From: Odoribacter sp.
GTDB lineage: Bacteria > Bacteroidota > Bacteroidia > Bacteroidales > Prolixibacteraceae
Assembly (NCBI GenBank): GCA_013824715.1
Contig: PNOH01000041.1
Coordinates: 1-37,715 of the forward strand
Length of the DNA stretch: 37,715 nt
Direction of reading: 5' to 3'
Below the pieces are notes generated by a model. It worked only from the letters and a program-made list of their open reading frames with translations. It was not told where the DNA came from and did not search any database. Numbering within the stretch: the stretch's first letter is position 1; each line of letters opens with the position of its first letter. Below are positions 26,635-37,100 of the stretch, in pieces. Made by a program: the position numbers and the translations under genes.

Positions 26635-26871
26635 ATGTGGACCAAGTACTTCAACTTCATAAAACTTCGCCGCGGACGGGTAATTGTACCCTTCCACGGC
26701 GAAATTGATTTCAGCCGGGATGATATCCCTCTGGAAATCTGCAAAGAACTTTTTAATAACGATTTTCCTTATCTGGAATTGACAGAGTTTGGGAAAAGCG
26801 AACTGTATGGGGTTATTGCAGAAACTCCTTTGCCAAAGCAAGAACAAACGCCGAAGAAGAAAAAGTTCTGA
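26635..26871 (+). CDS. Small unrecognised protein, possibly phage-derived
   Basis: A 78-residue protein beginning MWTKYFNFIKLRRGRVIVPF, with a middle section LEICKELFNNDFPYLELTEFGKSELYG and a basic tail ending PKKKKF. Short proteins with this kind of aromatic-rich start and FPYLELTE-like helix-strand pattern occur among structural-region genes of Bacteroidota prophages, but this is a resemblance only. It starts 5 nt after the preceding gene, so they are probably a unit. Nothing else in the window supports an intact prophage. Confidence 0.45.
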   Translation: MWTKYFNFIKLRRGRVIVPFHGEIDFSRDDIPLEICKELFNNDFPYLELTEFGKSELYGVIAETPLPKQEQTPKKKKF

Positions 26872-26982
26872 ACACTCAGAGCTTTTCTTTTAAAATTGGC
26901 TTAGCTTGAATATTTTTTTGCTGCAAAGTGTAGTAATGTTCAAATAAAGTACGTAATTTTGTACGATATAATGTATAAAACT

Positions 26983-27240
26983 ATGAAAGCAGTAAACTAT
27001 TCGGAATTAAGACAAAATTTAAAGTCTAACCTTGATGCGGTTACCGACAATGCTGAATTGTTGGTCGTTCACCGGTCAAAGGGTAAAAGTATTGTTGTTA
27101 TGTCGCTTGACGAATATAACTCAACGATTGAAACCCAATATCTTCTGCAAAGCAAAAATAACCGGGAAAGGCTTGAAAAGGCGGTTGAGAATATCAGGAC
27201 TAAAAGTAACCTGATCAAAAGCAATCTCATTGAACAGTAG
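26983..27240 (+). CDS. YefM/Phd-family antitoxin
   Basis: An 85-residue protein, MKAVNYSELRQNLKSNLDAV at the N terminus, with the Phd/YefM pattern: an N-terminal DNA-binding part (SELRQNL, LLVVHRSKGKSIVVMSLDEYNS) and a polar C-terminal helix that would neutralise the toxin. Starts at 26959 (TTG) and 26971 (ATG) are in frame, but MKAVNYSEL is the family's normal beginning. The toxin gene follows after 2 nt. A TAATTTTG box at 26954-26961 and overlapping GTAC words suggest an autoregulated promoter. Confidence 0.88.
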   Translation: MKAVNYSELRQNLKSNLDAVTDNAELLVVHRSKGKSIVVMSLDEYNSTIETQYLLQSKNNRERLEKAVENIRTKSNLIKSNLIEQ

Positions 27241-27242
27241 CA

Positions 27243-27497
27243 ATGGATATTTATTGGGATAAAACTGCCTGGGATGATTATTTGTACTGGATTGAAACAG
27301 ACCGAAAAATCATGCATAAAATTAATTCCTTAATCAAGGAATGTCAACGAACCCCTTTTTCTGGTTCCGGAAACCCTGAACCATTAAAGCAAAACTTGAA
27401 TGGGTTTTGGTCAAGGCGAATTAATTCAGAACACCGCCTGGTATATCGGATCGACGAAAACGTATTGTTCATTGCTCAATGCAGGTATCACTATTAG
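27243..27497 (+). CDS. yoeB: YoeB-family toxin (ribosome-dependent mRNA interferase)
   Basis: An 84-residue RelE-superfamily toxin that cleaves mRNA in the ribosomal A site. The length and the catalytic residues agree position by position with E. coli YoeB: E46 (GNPEPLK), R65 (SEHRLVY) and H83 (CRYHY at the C terminus). The GSGNPEPLKQNLNGFWSRRI segment is diagnostic. It is the second gene of a two-gene unit with its antitoxin. All key residues are intact, so the toxin is expected to be active. Confidence 0.94.
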   Translation: MDIYWDKTAWDDYLYWIETDRKIMHKINSLIKECQRTPFSGSGNPEPLKQNLNGFWSRRINSEHRLVYRIDENVLFIAQCRYHY

Positions 27498-27625
27498 AAT
27501 GAATAATTTTATAAAATTTCATAAAAGCTCTGAGTAATCAGGGCTTTCCCTATTTTAAAGATTACCTGACAATTGGTATAGAAACAACTGAAAAAGAAGA
27601 AATAGAATCCTATAATGTGTGAATT

Positions 27626-27682
27626 GTGTAACTTTAATAAAAAATGGTGTAACACTTTTGTAGTTTAAGTTGTACACCTTTG
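27626..27682 (+). promoter_or_regulatory. Repeat-bearing upstream region of the AraC-type gene
   Basis: GTGTAAC occurs at 27626-27632 and 27647-27653, exactly 21 bp apart (two helical turns). GGTGTAACACTT near 27647 is also partly the inverse of AAGTTGTACACC at 27668-27679. A TTTG at 27657-27660 and CACCTTTG at 27675-27682 are poor promoter boxes. The arrangement looks like an operator, perhaps for autoregulation. Confidence 0.35.
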
Positions 27683-27707
27683 TGAAAATCACTCTAAAAT
27701 TCATCGT

Positions 27708-28274
27708 TTGAAATTATACATCAAATACATGGTCAGCAACCGTTGTAAAATAACGGTGAAAGAAGAGCTGAAAAAACTTGGGCTGCATTTTATCTTAGTT
27801 GATCTGGGTGAAATTGAGATTATGGAGAATCTTACAGCAGATCAGCGGGAGCAGGTTAAAACAGCATTACTCAACTGCGGCTTTGAATTGATGGATGACA
27901 AACGGGCCATATTGATTGAGCGGATAAAAAATACAATTGTTGAAATGGTTCATCATTCAAATGAAGTAATCAAAACGAACTTTTCAAACTATTTAAGTGA
28001 AAAATTAGACCACGATTATACCTACCTGGCCAATTTGTTTTCGGAAGTTCAGGGAACTACCATCGAGCAATTCATCATTTCTCATAAAATTGAGCGGATT
28101 AAAGAATTAATCATTTATGGCGAATTTAATATTACCGAAATTGCATGGAAGATGAATTACAGCAGTGTTGCGCATTTATCCAATCAATTTAAAAAAGTTA
28201 CAGGACTCTCGCCTACTCATTTTAAACAATTGAAGGAAAAAAGACGAAGCCCGATTGAAGAAATTGGAAATTAA
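27708..28274 (+). CDS. Short AraC-family regulator with an N-terminal HMA-like domain
   Basis: A 188-residue protein with a C-terminal AraC-type DNA-binding domain of two helix-turn-helix units (about residues 85-180: YTYLANLFSEVQGTTIEQFI, then ITEIAWKMNYSSVAHLSNQFKKVTGLSPTHFK). The first 75 residues have the beta-alpha-beta-beta-alpha-beta pattern of a heavy-metal-associated domain. The MxCxxC position reads MVSNRC, so one metal ligand would be missing. The start is TTG 27708; ATG 27729 would delete the first beta strand. It lies 19 nt upstream of the HAMP-array kinase and is probably co-transcribed with it, which suggests a shared regulatory circuit. Metal sensing is inference. Confidence 0.8.
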   Translation: MKLYIKYMVSNRCKITVKEELKKLGLHFILVDLGEIEIMENLTADQREQVKTALLNCGFELMDDKRAILIERIKNTIVEMVHHSNEVIKTNFSNYLSEKLDHDYTYLANLFSEVQGTTIEQFIISHKIERIKELIIYGEFNITEIAWKMNYSSVAHLSNQFKKVTGLSPTHFKQLKEKRRSPIEEIGN

Positions 28275-28293
28275 GTGCTATAAACCAAAGCAA

Positions 28294-31200
28294 ATGAAAA
28301 CAAAAGCGTTAAAGTCCAGTACAAACGGCATAAAACCAAAAACCGTGCACCCGAAAACTAACAGTGCAATGCCCAAAGTGGAGGAATCAATCCTTACAGA
28401 TGCAGAACTTCTAAAAATTCTCCTGAAGGTTAAAAATGGAAATTTTTCTCTCCGATTGCCTACGGATCAAAATGGAATAAAAAGATCAATTTGCGATACG
28501 TTGAATGAAATTATTGACCTTAATGAAAGAATGGTTTATGAATTTCAGAAAGTTGGGAAAAGTATCGGTAAACAAGGAAAGTTGACAAACAGGGTAGTAC
28601 TTGATGGCGCAAGGGGATCATGGAGTTCGTGCGTTGATTCAGTAAACACGCTTATCTCCGATTTGGTGCATCCAACAATTGAAATTGCACACGTTATTAC
28701 TTCTGTGGCTTACGGTAATCTTTCACAGGAGATGCCTTTATCCATTGAAGGAAACCCGTTGCAAGGCGAATTTTTAAGGATTGCAAAAGAGGTGAACGGA
28801 ATGGTGAAGCAATTGAATTCATTTTCAATGGAGGTAACCAGGGTGGCACTTGAAGTAGGTACCGAAGGTAAACTGGGTGGCCAGGCAAAAGTAAAAGGCG
28901 TGGCCGGTGTATGGAAAGATTTGACCGATAGTGTAAACAAAATGGCCAGTAACCTTACCGGACAGGTACGTAACATTGCCGATGTTACCACTGCGGTAGC
29001 GAAAGGCGACCTTTCTAAAAAAATTACTGCTGACGCCAAAGGAGAGATATTAGAGCTTAAAAATACGATCAATACCATGGTCGATCAGTTGAATTCATTT
29101 TCTTCGGAGGTAACCAGGGTGGCCCGTGAGGTTGGTACGGAAGGTAAATTGGGCGGACAAGCACAGGTTAAAGGAGTAGGGGGAACTTGGAAGGATTTAA
29201 CGGATAGTGTGAACAAGATGGCCAGTAACCTTACCGGACAAGTACGTAATATTGCCGATGTTACAACTGCAGTGGCGAATGGTGACCTTTCTAAAAAGAT
29301 TACTGCAGTTGCAGAAGGCGAAATTCTGGAATTGAAAAAAACCATCAATACCATGGTCGATCAGTTAAACTCTTTTGCTTCGGAGGTTACACGTGTGGCT
29401 CTTGAGGTAGGTACGGAAGGGAAACTGGGTGGCCAGGCAAAAGTAAAAGGCGTGGGCGGTACTTGGAAAGATTTAACGGATAGCGTAAATCAAATGGCAA
29501 GCAACCTAACCGGTCAGGTACGTAATATTGCAGAAGTTACCACTGCCGTGGCGAATGGCGACCTTTCACGACAAATTACCGTGGATACAAAAGGGGAGAT
29601 TTTGGAGTTGAAAAACACAATCAATACCATGGTGGGCCAATTAAACTCTTTTGCTTCGGAGGTTACAAGGGTGGCACGCGAGGTAGGTACTGAAGGCAAA
29701 CTTGGCGGCCAGGCACAAGTAAAAGGCGTTGATGGAATCTGGAAAGATTTAACCGATAGCGTAAATCAAATGGCCGGTAACCTTACCGGGCAGGTACGTA
29801 ATATTGCGGAAGTTACCACTGCGGTTGCAAAAGGTAACCTTTCACTGCAAATTACAGCTGACGCAAAAGGAGAAATTCTGGAATTAAAAAATACCATCAA
29901 TACAATGGTGGATCAGCTAAAAGGATTTGCATCTGAGGTAACACGTGTGGCGAAAGAGGTTGGAACAGAAGGGAAATTAGGCGGTCAGGCCGATGTGCCC
30001 GGCGTTGCAGGAACATGGAAAGACTTAACAGATTCTGTGAACCAGATGGCGGGCAACCTTACAGCTCAGGTGCGTAATATTGCCGATGTGGCTATTGCCG
30101 TGGCAAGTGGAGACATGTCGCGTAAAATTACAGTGGATGTACGCGGAGAATTTTTGCAACTGAAAGAAATATTGAATACGATGGTGGATCAGTTACGATC
30201 GTTTGCATCGGAAGTTACCCGCGTGGCGCGTGAGGTTGGTACGGAAGGAAAATTGGGAGGCCAGGCAAATGTGCCGGGCGTTGCAGGTACATGGAAAGAT
30301 TTAACAGACAGCGTAAACCAAATGGCAGGGAATCTTACCGCACAGATGAGAAATATTGCCGAAGTAACGATAGCAGTGGCAAATGGTGATATGTCTAAAA
30401 AAATCACCGTCGATGTTAGGGGGGAATTTTTACAGTTGAAAGAAACCATCAATACGATGGTCGATCAGTTGAGGGCATTTGCATCGGAGGTAACCCGTGT
30501 GGCGCGCGAGGTGGGTACCGAAGGAAAACTGGGAGGCCAGGCATTCGTGCCAGGAGTTGCGGGAACTTGGAAAGATCTGACGGATTCAGTAAATCAAATG
30601 GCAGGTAATCTTACTGCACAGGTCAGAAATATTGCAGAAGTAACCAATGCGGTAAAAAGTGGTGACCTTTCTAAACTGATTACGGTGGATGTAAAAGGAG
30701 AACTTTTGGATTTGAAAAATACCATCAATACGATGGTGTCGCAGTTGAATTCATTTGCATCGGAAGTAACCCGTGTGGCGCGTGAAGTGGGTACGGAAGG
30801 TAAACTGGGCGGACAGTCGCAGATAAAAGGTGTTGCCGGAATATGGAAAGACCTGACGGATAGTGTAAATGTTATGGCATCCAATTTAACCGGCCAGGTT
30901 CGTGGCATCGCAAAAGTTGTCACCTCAGTTGCTAAAGGAAATCTGAAACAGAAATTATACATTGATGCAAAAGGAGAGGTAGCTCAATTGGCAGATACGA
31001 TAAATGAGATGATCGATACACTGGCAACGTTTTCCGATCAGGTTACAACAGTGGCACGCGAAGTTGGCGCTGAAGGCAAATTGGGCGGACAGGCCAATGT
31101 GCCGGGAGCTTCGGGCACATGGAAGAACCTCACCGAAAATGTGAACCAACTGGCGGCCAATCTTACTACTCAGGTGCGTGCTATTTCTGAAGTTGCTTCG

Positions 31201-34104
31201 GCTGTAACAAAAGGCGACCTTACGCGAAGTATCCAGGTAGATGCAAAAGGCGAAGTAGAAGCATTAAAAGACACTATCAATCAGATGATCACAAATCTGA
31301 AAACCACTACCCAGAGAAGTCAGGAGCAGGATTGGCTTAAATCGAACCTTGCCAAATTTACGCAGATGCTTCAAGGACAGAAAGAATTAAATTCTGTTAC
31401 CACTAAAATTCTTTCGGAGCTCGCGCAGGTGGTCAATGCACAGCACGGATTATTTTATGTCCTGAATGAAGAAGAAAAACTGATGGAGTCTAAACTCGTA
31501 TTAGTTGCTTCTTATGCATTTAAAAAAAGAAAGAATGTTTCCGCGGAATTTGCCATGGGCGAAGGTTTAATAGGACAATGTGCAGTAGAAAAAGAACGTA
31601 TTTTGCTTACCAATGTTCCTGATAATTATATCAGGATAAGCTCGGGCCTGGGCGAAGCAATACCGCTCAATGTAATAGTTTTGCCTGTGCTTTTTGAAGG
31701 TCGGGTAAAAGCGGTAATTGAATTGGCATCTTTTGATATTTTTACACAAATCCATCAGAATTTTCTTGACGGATTAACTGAAAGTATTGGCATTACTTTA
31801 AATACCATTGAATCCAACTCTAGAACCGAAGAACTTCTTGTGCAATCTCAATCATTGGCCGGTGAACTTAAAAGTCAGCAGGAAGTATTGCGCAACACAA
31901 ATGAGGAACTGGAAGAAAAAGCGATCCTGTTGGCAAATCAAAAAGAAGAGGTGGAGAACAAGAACCAGGAAGTAGAAGAAGCAAGGAAAGCACTTGAAGA
32001 AAAAGCGGATCAATTGACTATTACCTCCAAATATAAATCGGAATTTTTGGCGAATATGTCGCACGAATTAAGAACCCCGCTTAACAGCTTGCAGATATTG
32101 GCCAATGAACTCATCTCCAATCGCGATGGAAATCTTACAGAAAAACAAATTCAGTTTGCTAAAACCATCAATGCCTGTGGGGATGATCTTATTCAGTTAA
32201 TTAACGACATTCTGGATTTATCGAAAATTGAATCCGGTTATATTTCAGTAGATTATACATCGATCAAATTTGGTGGGATCTGCAAATTCTTGGAATCGAC
32301 ATTCAATCATACAGCAAAGTCCAAACTCCTGAAATTCACTATAGAAATGGATGAACAACTCCCTGAATATATCGAAACGGATTCTCAACGGTTGAATCAA
32401 ATCCTTAAAAATTTATTGTCTAATTCATTTAAGTTTACAGAGAGGGGTCGGGTTAGTTTAAAAATATACAAAGCAAACAAAAACCTGCCTGCCGGACAGA
32501 CTGGCTGGAAAACAAAAAACATCAATTTGGACAGTGCCGAAACAGTAATCGGCTTCGAAATAACTGATACGGGAATTGGTATTTCACAAGATAAACAAAA
32601 CATCATATTCGAAGCGTTTCAACAAGCCGAAGGTTCAACCAGCCGAAAATACGGTGGTACGGGTTTAGGTTTATCTATCAGCCGTGGCCTTTCTGATTTA
32701 TTGGGTGGAACAATAGAGTTGGAAAGTGAATTGAATCAGGGAAGTAAGTTTACTTTGTTTTTGCCCCTTAAATTTATGCCTGATCAGCAAAATAAACCAG
32801 TGGAAGCCGAAGAAAGCCAACCTGCTTTAAAAAGCGATCTTAAATCCTCATTTTCATCCATTGTTCAGAAATTGGATATCGAAATGTTTTTTGCGGATGA
32901 AGCGGGCGACGACAGGACCAATATTAAACCGGATGATAAGGTGGTGCTAATAGTGGAAGATGATCTTACATTCGCTAAAATTTTGCTCGAAAAAGCACAC
33001 AAGAATGGAATTAAGGCTATTGTCACCAACAAAGGTAACAATGTGATAGATTTCATCAATCAATTTCATCCTGATGTCATCACTATGGATATTAAAATGC
33101 CCGATACCAGCGGGTGGAAAGTGTTGGATCGGCTCAAAACAGATTTTAATTTGCGGCATATCCCCGTTTATATAATATCAGGCGAAGACGATAGGAACAA
33201 GGGGCTAAAACGGGGAGCCCGAAACTTTTTGGTGAAACCCGTGAATAATGAATCCCTGAAAAATTTGTTTAACGACATTCATGATTTTTGCAATAAAAAA
33301 GTAAAAAACCTCTTGATTATAGATGATAACGAGTTTGAATTATTAATGGTTGTGAAAGCTATGGAGGGCAGCGATACTGAAATCGCCACTGCTAAAACAG
33401 TAAAAGAGGCTATTCATCTGATTAGAGAAAAAGCATTTGACTGTATCATCTTAGATTTAGTTTTGCCTGATGCAGATGGACTTGATATAATCAAAGAGCT
33501 GGAGAGTGACAAATCTGCGCAGGAAACTGCCTTGATTGTTTATTCGGCAAAAGACCTTAGTAAAAAAGAAAGATCAAGGCTAAATCAATTTGCTAACCGT
33601 CTCATTTTAAAAAGTGCCCATTCTTTAGATCAGTTAATAGATCAGGCGGCAATATTTCTGCACCGGGTTCATAAAGGGTTACCAGAAGAAATGAGAAGCC
33701 GGATAGAAAAATTTTACTTAAAAGAAGACGTGCTTAAAGGAAAAACAGTGTTGATAGTGGATGATGATGTGCGAAATTTGTTTGCATTAACTGCCGCACT
33801 CGAGCGTTTTGGGCTAAATATTATAAGTGCAGAAAGCGGACAAGAGGCTATTGGCATTTTGAAAAAAACAAAAAACATTGATATTGCTTTAATGGATATC
33901 ATGATGCCTGGGATGGACGGATATGAAACGATGCAAGATATTCGGGAAGTACTTAAAAATAAAGACTTAACAATCATTGCTGTCACTGCCAAAGCCATGA
34001 AAGGCGATCGGCAGAAATGCATTGATTCGGGAGCTTCCGATTATATTACAAAACCGGTGAATATTGATCAACTGTCATCCCTAATGCGTGTCTGGCTTAA
34101 ATAA
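28294..34104 (+). CDS. Hybrid histidine kinase with about 21 tandem HAMP domains, GAF, HisKA, HATPase and three receivers
   Basis: A 1936-residue protein with no membrane segment. In order: an Asn/Lys-rich N terminus, about 21 HAMP domains (residues 35-1005), a GAF domain (about 1030-1172), a coiled coil (1183-1246), HisKA with H1257 in SHELRTPLN, HATPase (N-box LLSNSFKFT about 1373, DTGIGIS, GTGLGLS), then receivers with phospho-acceptors D1599 (TMDIKMP), D1721 (ILDLVLP) and D1868 ([10 protein letters not shown]). Poly-HAMP hybrid kinases such as fungal Nik1 are soluble sensors of osmotic and other stress; what this one senses is unknown. It has no HPt domain, but the next gene has one. ATG 28294 was chosen over TTG 28255, which overlaps the AraC gene. 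Confidence 0.93.
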   Translation: MKTKALKSSTNGIKPKTVHPKTNSAMPKVEESILTDAELLKILLKVKNGNFSLRLPTDQNGIKRSICDTLNEIIDLNERMVYEFQKVGKSIGKQGKLTNRVVLDGARGSWSSCVDSVNTLISDLVHPTIEIAHVITSVAYGNLSQEMPLSIEGNPLQGEFLRIAKEVNGMVKQLNSFSMEVTRVALEVGTEGKLGGQAKVKGVAGVWKDLTDSVNKMASNLTGQVRNIADVTTAVAKGDLSKKITADAKGEILELKNTINTMVDQLNSFSSEVTRVAREVGTEGKLGGQAQVKGVGGTWKDLTDSVNKMASNLTGQVRNIADVTTAVANGDLSKKITAVAEGEILELKKTINTMVDQLNSFASEVTRVALEVGTEGKLGGQAKVKGVGGTWKDLTDSVNQMASNLTGQVRNIAEVTTAVANGDLSRQITVDTKGEILELKNTINTMVGQLNSFASEVTRVAREVGTEGKLGGQAQVKGVDGIWKDLTDSVNQMAGNLTGQVRNIAEVTTAVAKGNLSLQITADAKGEILELKNTINTMVDQLKGFASEVTRVAKEVGTEGKLGGQADVPGVAGTWKDLTDSVNQMAGNLTAQVRNIADVAIAVASGDMSRKITVDVRGEFLQLKEILNTMVDQLRSFASEVTRVAREVGTEGKLGGQANVPGVAGTWKDLTDSVNQMAGNLTAQMRNIAEVTIAVANGDMSKKITVDVRGEFLQLKETINTMVDQLRAFASEVTRVAREVGTEGKLGGQAFVPGVAGTWKDLTDSVNQMAGNLTAQVRNIAEVTNAVKSGDLSKLITVDVKGELLDLKNTINTMVSQLNSFASEVTRVAREVGTEGKLGGQSQIKGVAGIWKDLTDSVNVMASNLTGQVRGIAKVVTSVAKGNLKQKLYIDAKGEVAQLADTINEMIDTLATFSDQVTTVAREVGAEGKLGGQANVPGASGTWKNLTENVNQLAANLTTQVRAISEVASAVTKGDLTRSIQVDAKGEVEALKDTINQMITNLKTTTQRSQEQDWLKSNLAKFTQMLQGQKELNSVTTKILSELAQVVNAQHGLFYVLNEEEKLMESKLVLVASYAFKKRKNVSAEFAMGEGLIGQCAVEKERILLTNVPDNYIRISSGLGEAIPLNVIVLPVLFEGRVKAVIELASFDIFTQIHQNFLDGLTESIGITLNTIESNSRTEELLVQSQSLAGELKSQQEVLRNTNEELEEKAILLANQKEEVENKNQEVEEARKALEEKADQLTITSKYKSEFLANMSHELRTPLNSLQILANELISNRDGNLTEKQIQFAKTINACGDDLIQLINDILDLSKIESGYISVDYTSIKFGGICKFLESTFNHTAKSKLLKFTIEMDEQLPEYIETDSQRLNQILKNLLSNSFKFTERGRVSLKIYKANKNLPAGQTGWKTKNINLDSAETVIGFEITDTGIGISQDKQNIIFEAFQQAEGSTSRKYGGTGLGLSISRGLSDLLGGTIELESELNQGSKFTLFLPLKFMPDQQNKPVEAEESQPALKSDLKSSFSSIVQKLDIEMFFADEAGDDRTNIKPDDKVVLIVEDDLTFAKILLEKAHKNGIKAIVTNKGNNVIDFINQFHPDVITMDIKMPDTSGWKVLDRLKTDFNLRHIPVYIISGEDDRNKGLKRGARNFLVKPVNNESLKNLFNDIHDFCNKKVKNLLIIDDNEFELLMVVKAMEGSDTEIATAKTVKEAIHLIREKAFDCIILDLVLPDADGLDIIKELESDKSAQETALIVYSAKDLSKKERSRLNQFANRLILKSAHSLDQLIDQAAIFLHRVHKGLPEEMRSRIEKFYLKEDVLKGKTVLIVDDDVRNLFALTAALERFGLNIISAESGQEAIGILKKTKNIDIALMDIMMPGMDGYETMQDIREVLKNKDLTIIAVTAKAMKGDRQKCIDSGASDYITKPVNIDQLSSLMRVWLK
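28837..31320 (+). repeat. Nine tandem 276-bp units encoding HAMP-domain pairs
   Basis: Nine consecutive units of exactly 276 bp (92 codons) run without any insertion or deletion. Each encodes two HAMP modules: one with [11 protein letters not shown] and WKDLTDSVN, and one with GDLSKKI and LKNTINTMV. Units 1-4 carry KVKGV and GNLTGQV. Units 5-7 carry [10 protein letters not shown] and GNLTAQ. Units 8 and 9 are more divergent. Synonymous sites vary between units, so the protein sequence is conserved more than the DNA. Another three degenerate modules precede them (from about 28400). Confidence 0.93.
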
Positions 34105-34105
34105 T

Positions 34106-34195
34106 ATGAATATTGACCAACTTATTAAATTATTATTGGTTGATGAAAGAGAAGAAACTTTGACAATATTTTTTATTGAAAATGAAAGCAAATAG
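34106..34195 (+). pseudogene. 29-codon remnant of a receiver-domain N terminus
   Basis: An ATG one base after the stop codon of the HAMP-array kinase opens a 29-codon frame whose start, MNIDQLIKLLLVDEREETL, parallels the N terminus of the next protein (MKANSLIKILLVDDRAENLF): LIK-LLLVD and a charged pair align without gaps. After about 19 residues the similarity stops and the frame ends at 34195, overlapping the next start codon. It appears to be the stub of a duplicated receiver gene, or it may still be translated as a leader coupling the two large genes. Confidence 0.6.
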
Positions 34196-37100
34196 CCTTA
34201 TTAAAATCTTATTGGTAGACGACCGGGCAGAAAATTTGTTTGCCTTGGAAGTAATTCTTTCCGACAAGCATTATTTATGTGTGAAAGCAAGTTCGGGCAA
34301 GGAAGCATTAAAAATTCTTCTCCGCGAACAAGACTTTGCCGTTATATTAATGGACGTACAAATGCCCATAATGGATGGATTTGAAACCGTAGAATTAATT
34401 CGCCAAAGCGAAAAACTTAAGCATGTTCCGATTATTTTTTTAACTGCAAACATGAATACTCCTGAATATATTTTCAAAGGGTATCAGGCTGGTGCAGTTG
34501 ACTATATGATTAAACCACTTTCGTCGGAAATATTAAAGGCAAAAGTGGCGGTTTTTGTGGATTTGTATAAGAAAACAAATGAATTAATAGTTCAACATGA
34601 AGAGAAGGGAAAACGGGCCGCTGAACTAATCATTGCTAACAAGGAACTTGTATTCCAGAACGAAGAGAAGGAAAAGCGGTCAGATGAATTGGTCATTGCC
34701 AACAAAGAACTTGCCTTCCAGAACGACGAAAAGGAGAAGCGGGCCGAAGAGTTAATCCTTGCCAACAATGAACTTGCTTTTCAGAATGACGAAAAGGAAA
34801 AAAGGGCCGACGAGTTAAGCATTGCCAACAAGGAACTTGCTTTTCAGAACGAAGAAAAGGAAAAGCGGGCCGATGAGTTAATCCTCGCCAACAAAGAACT
34901 TCTCTTTCAAAACGAAGAAAAAGAAAAACGGGCAGCAGAGTTAATCATTGCAAACAAAGAATTACTGTTTCAGAACGAGGAGAAAGAAAAACGGGCGGCA
35001 GAATTAATCATAGCCAACAAGGAACTTGCTTTTCAGAACGAAGAAAAGGAAAAGCGGGCCGAAGAGTTAATCCTCGCGAACAAAGAACTTGTTTTTCAGA
35101 CCGGAGAGAAAGAAAAGCGGGCGGCAGAATTGGCTATCGCTGACAAAGAGCTTGACTACCAAAATGAGGAGAAAGAAAGACGATCAGTTGCCAATAAAAA
35201 ATTGGAAGCATCCAGCTATTCCTTAAAATTAGCTTCCCAGTATTCGCTCAGTTTGATTGAAGCGAGCCGTGACCCATTGGTGGTGATAAGCCCTGAAGGC
35301 AAAATTACCGACATGAATGAGGCATTGGTGAACATCACCGGAGTATTGCGCGAAGAACTGAAAGACACCGACTTCCTCTATTATTTTACCGAACCTCAAA
35401 AAGCACGACAGGTTTATCAGGAAGTGTTCGCCAAAGGATCGGCTGCCGATTCGCCGCTTACTATTCGCCATGCCGACGGTAAACTGACTGATGTATTGTT
35501 TAACGGATCGGTTTACAAAGACGACAGCGGAAACGTGTTGGGCGTTGTGATTGTTGCCCGCGATGTGACTGACCAAAAACGGATTGCAACTGAATTGAAT
35601 GAAGCTATTGTGTTTGCCGAAATGGCTGTTGATATTGCAGAAGAGGCCAAAGCAAAAGCTGAAAGCGCCACTTTGACTGCCGAAAACGCGGTAAAAGCCA
35701 AACAGCAGTTTTTGTCGAACATGAGCCATGAAATCCGCACCCCAATGAACGCGATTATCGGATTCACCAAAGTACTTCTAAAGACTGAGTTATCAGCCAG
35801 ACAAAAAGAATATCTGCTTGCCATAAAATTGAGCGGCGATGCATTGATTGTACTCATCAACGACATACTCGATCTGGCAAAAGTCGATGCCGGGAAAATG
35901 ACATTCGAACAAACCCCTTTCAAAATGTCGGCTTCTATTTCGGCCATGGTTCATCTGTTCGAAACAAAAATTCAGGAAAAGAATTTAAAGTTAGTGAAGG
36001 AATACGATAAAAATATTCCTGAAGTTTTGGTTGGCGACCCGGTAAGGTTGCACCAGATTATTTTAAACCTGGTGAGCAACGCGGTAAAATTTACGACCAA
36101 AGGAAAAATTACCGTTAGTGTAAATTTGCTGAGCGAAGATGAGAAGAAAGCGACCATCCGGTTCTCTGTTTCAGATACCGGGATCGGAATACCAGAAAGT
36201 AAAATCGGAAAGATATTTGAGAACTTTCAGCAGGCATCGAGCGTCACTTCACGCTTATATGGTGGAACCGGACTTGGACTGGCCATCGTTAAACAATTGA
36301 TTGAACCACAGGGAGGAACCATCAGTGTAACGAGTAAAGTTGACGAAGGATCAACATTCAGCTTCGTGTTAAGTTTTCTGAAAACCAGTGCGGATGCCGA
36401 TTTAGAATCAGAAATCCTCGAATTGGACCGCGACATTAAAACCCTAAAGGTTTTGGTTGTTGAAGACATCGTCCTCAATCAGTTACTGATGAAAACCTTG
36501 CTCGATGATTTCGGGTTTGAACGCGATATTGCCGATAATGGAATAATTGCCATCGAAAAACTGCGGCTAAAAGCTTATGATGTTATTTTGATGGACTTAC
36601 AGATGCCCGAGATGAATGGGTTTGAAGCTACAGATTACATCCGCAACATCATGAATTTGAAAATCCCGATCATCGCTTTAACGGCCGATGTAACTACCGT
36701 TGATTTAGCCAAATGTAAAGCGGTTGGCATGAACGATTACATCGCCAAGCCTGTTGATGAGCGCGTATTGTACAGCAAAATAATTGGCCTGGTTAAGCGA
36801 AATTCAGGGCAGGAAATCATTGTCAAAGAAGAAATTATTAAGGAAAAATGTATTGACCTGGACTATTTAAACCACCGTACCAAATCGCATCCTAAGTTAA
36901 TGATGGAAATGATTGCAGCTTACCTGGAACAAACCCCGCCATTAGTTTCAGCCATGAAACAGAGCCTGATCGACAAAGACTGGGACCTGTTGTATGCTTC
37001 GGTACACAAAATGATCCCTTCGTTTTCGATCATGGGCATCAGTATTGATTTCGAAAACATGGCCAAAAAAGTTCAGGAATATGCATTGAACCAAAAACAG

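Larger units (their letters stand above)
26874..27535. repeat. 13-bp inverted repeats bracketing the YefM-YoeB pair
   Basis: ACTCAGAGCTTTT at 26874-26886 and its exact complement AAAAGCTCTGAGT at 27523-27535 lie either side of the toxin-antitoxin genes. The right copy also belongs to a local hairpin AAAGCTCTGA-GTAA-TCAGGGCTTT (27524-27547) that may be a terminator. The pairing could mark the ends of a small mobile cassette or be two copies of a terminator arm. Confidence 0.5.

Noticed and set aside
27511-27622. Protein-like fragment reading QGFPYFKDYLTIGIETTE before the AraC gene
   Set aside because: It has no start codon, begins in a hairpin and has no recognisable family; it may be chance or an unidentifiable remnant.
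29085-30962. Series of long minus-strand frames opposite the HAMP array
   Set aside because: They recur with the 276-bp period and are mirror images of the repeat codons, not genes.
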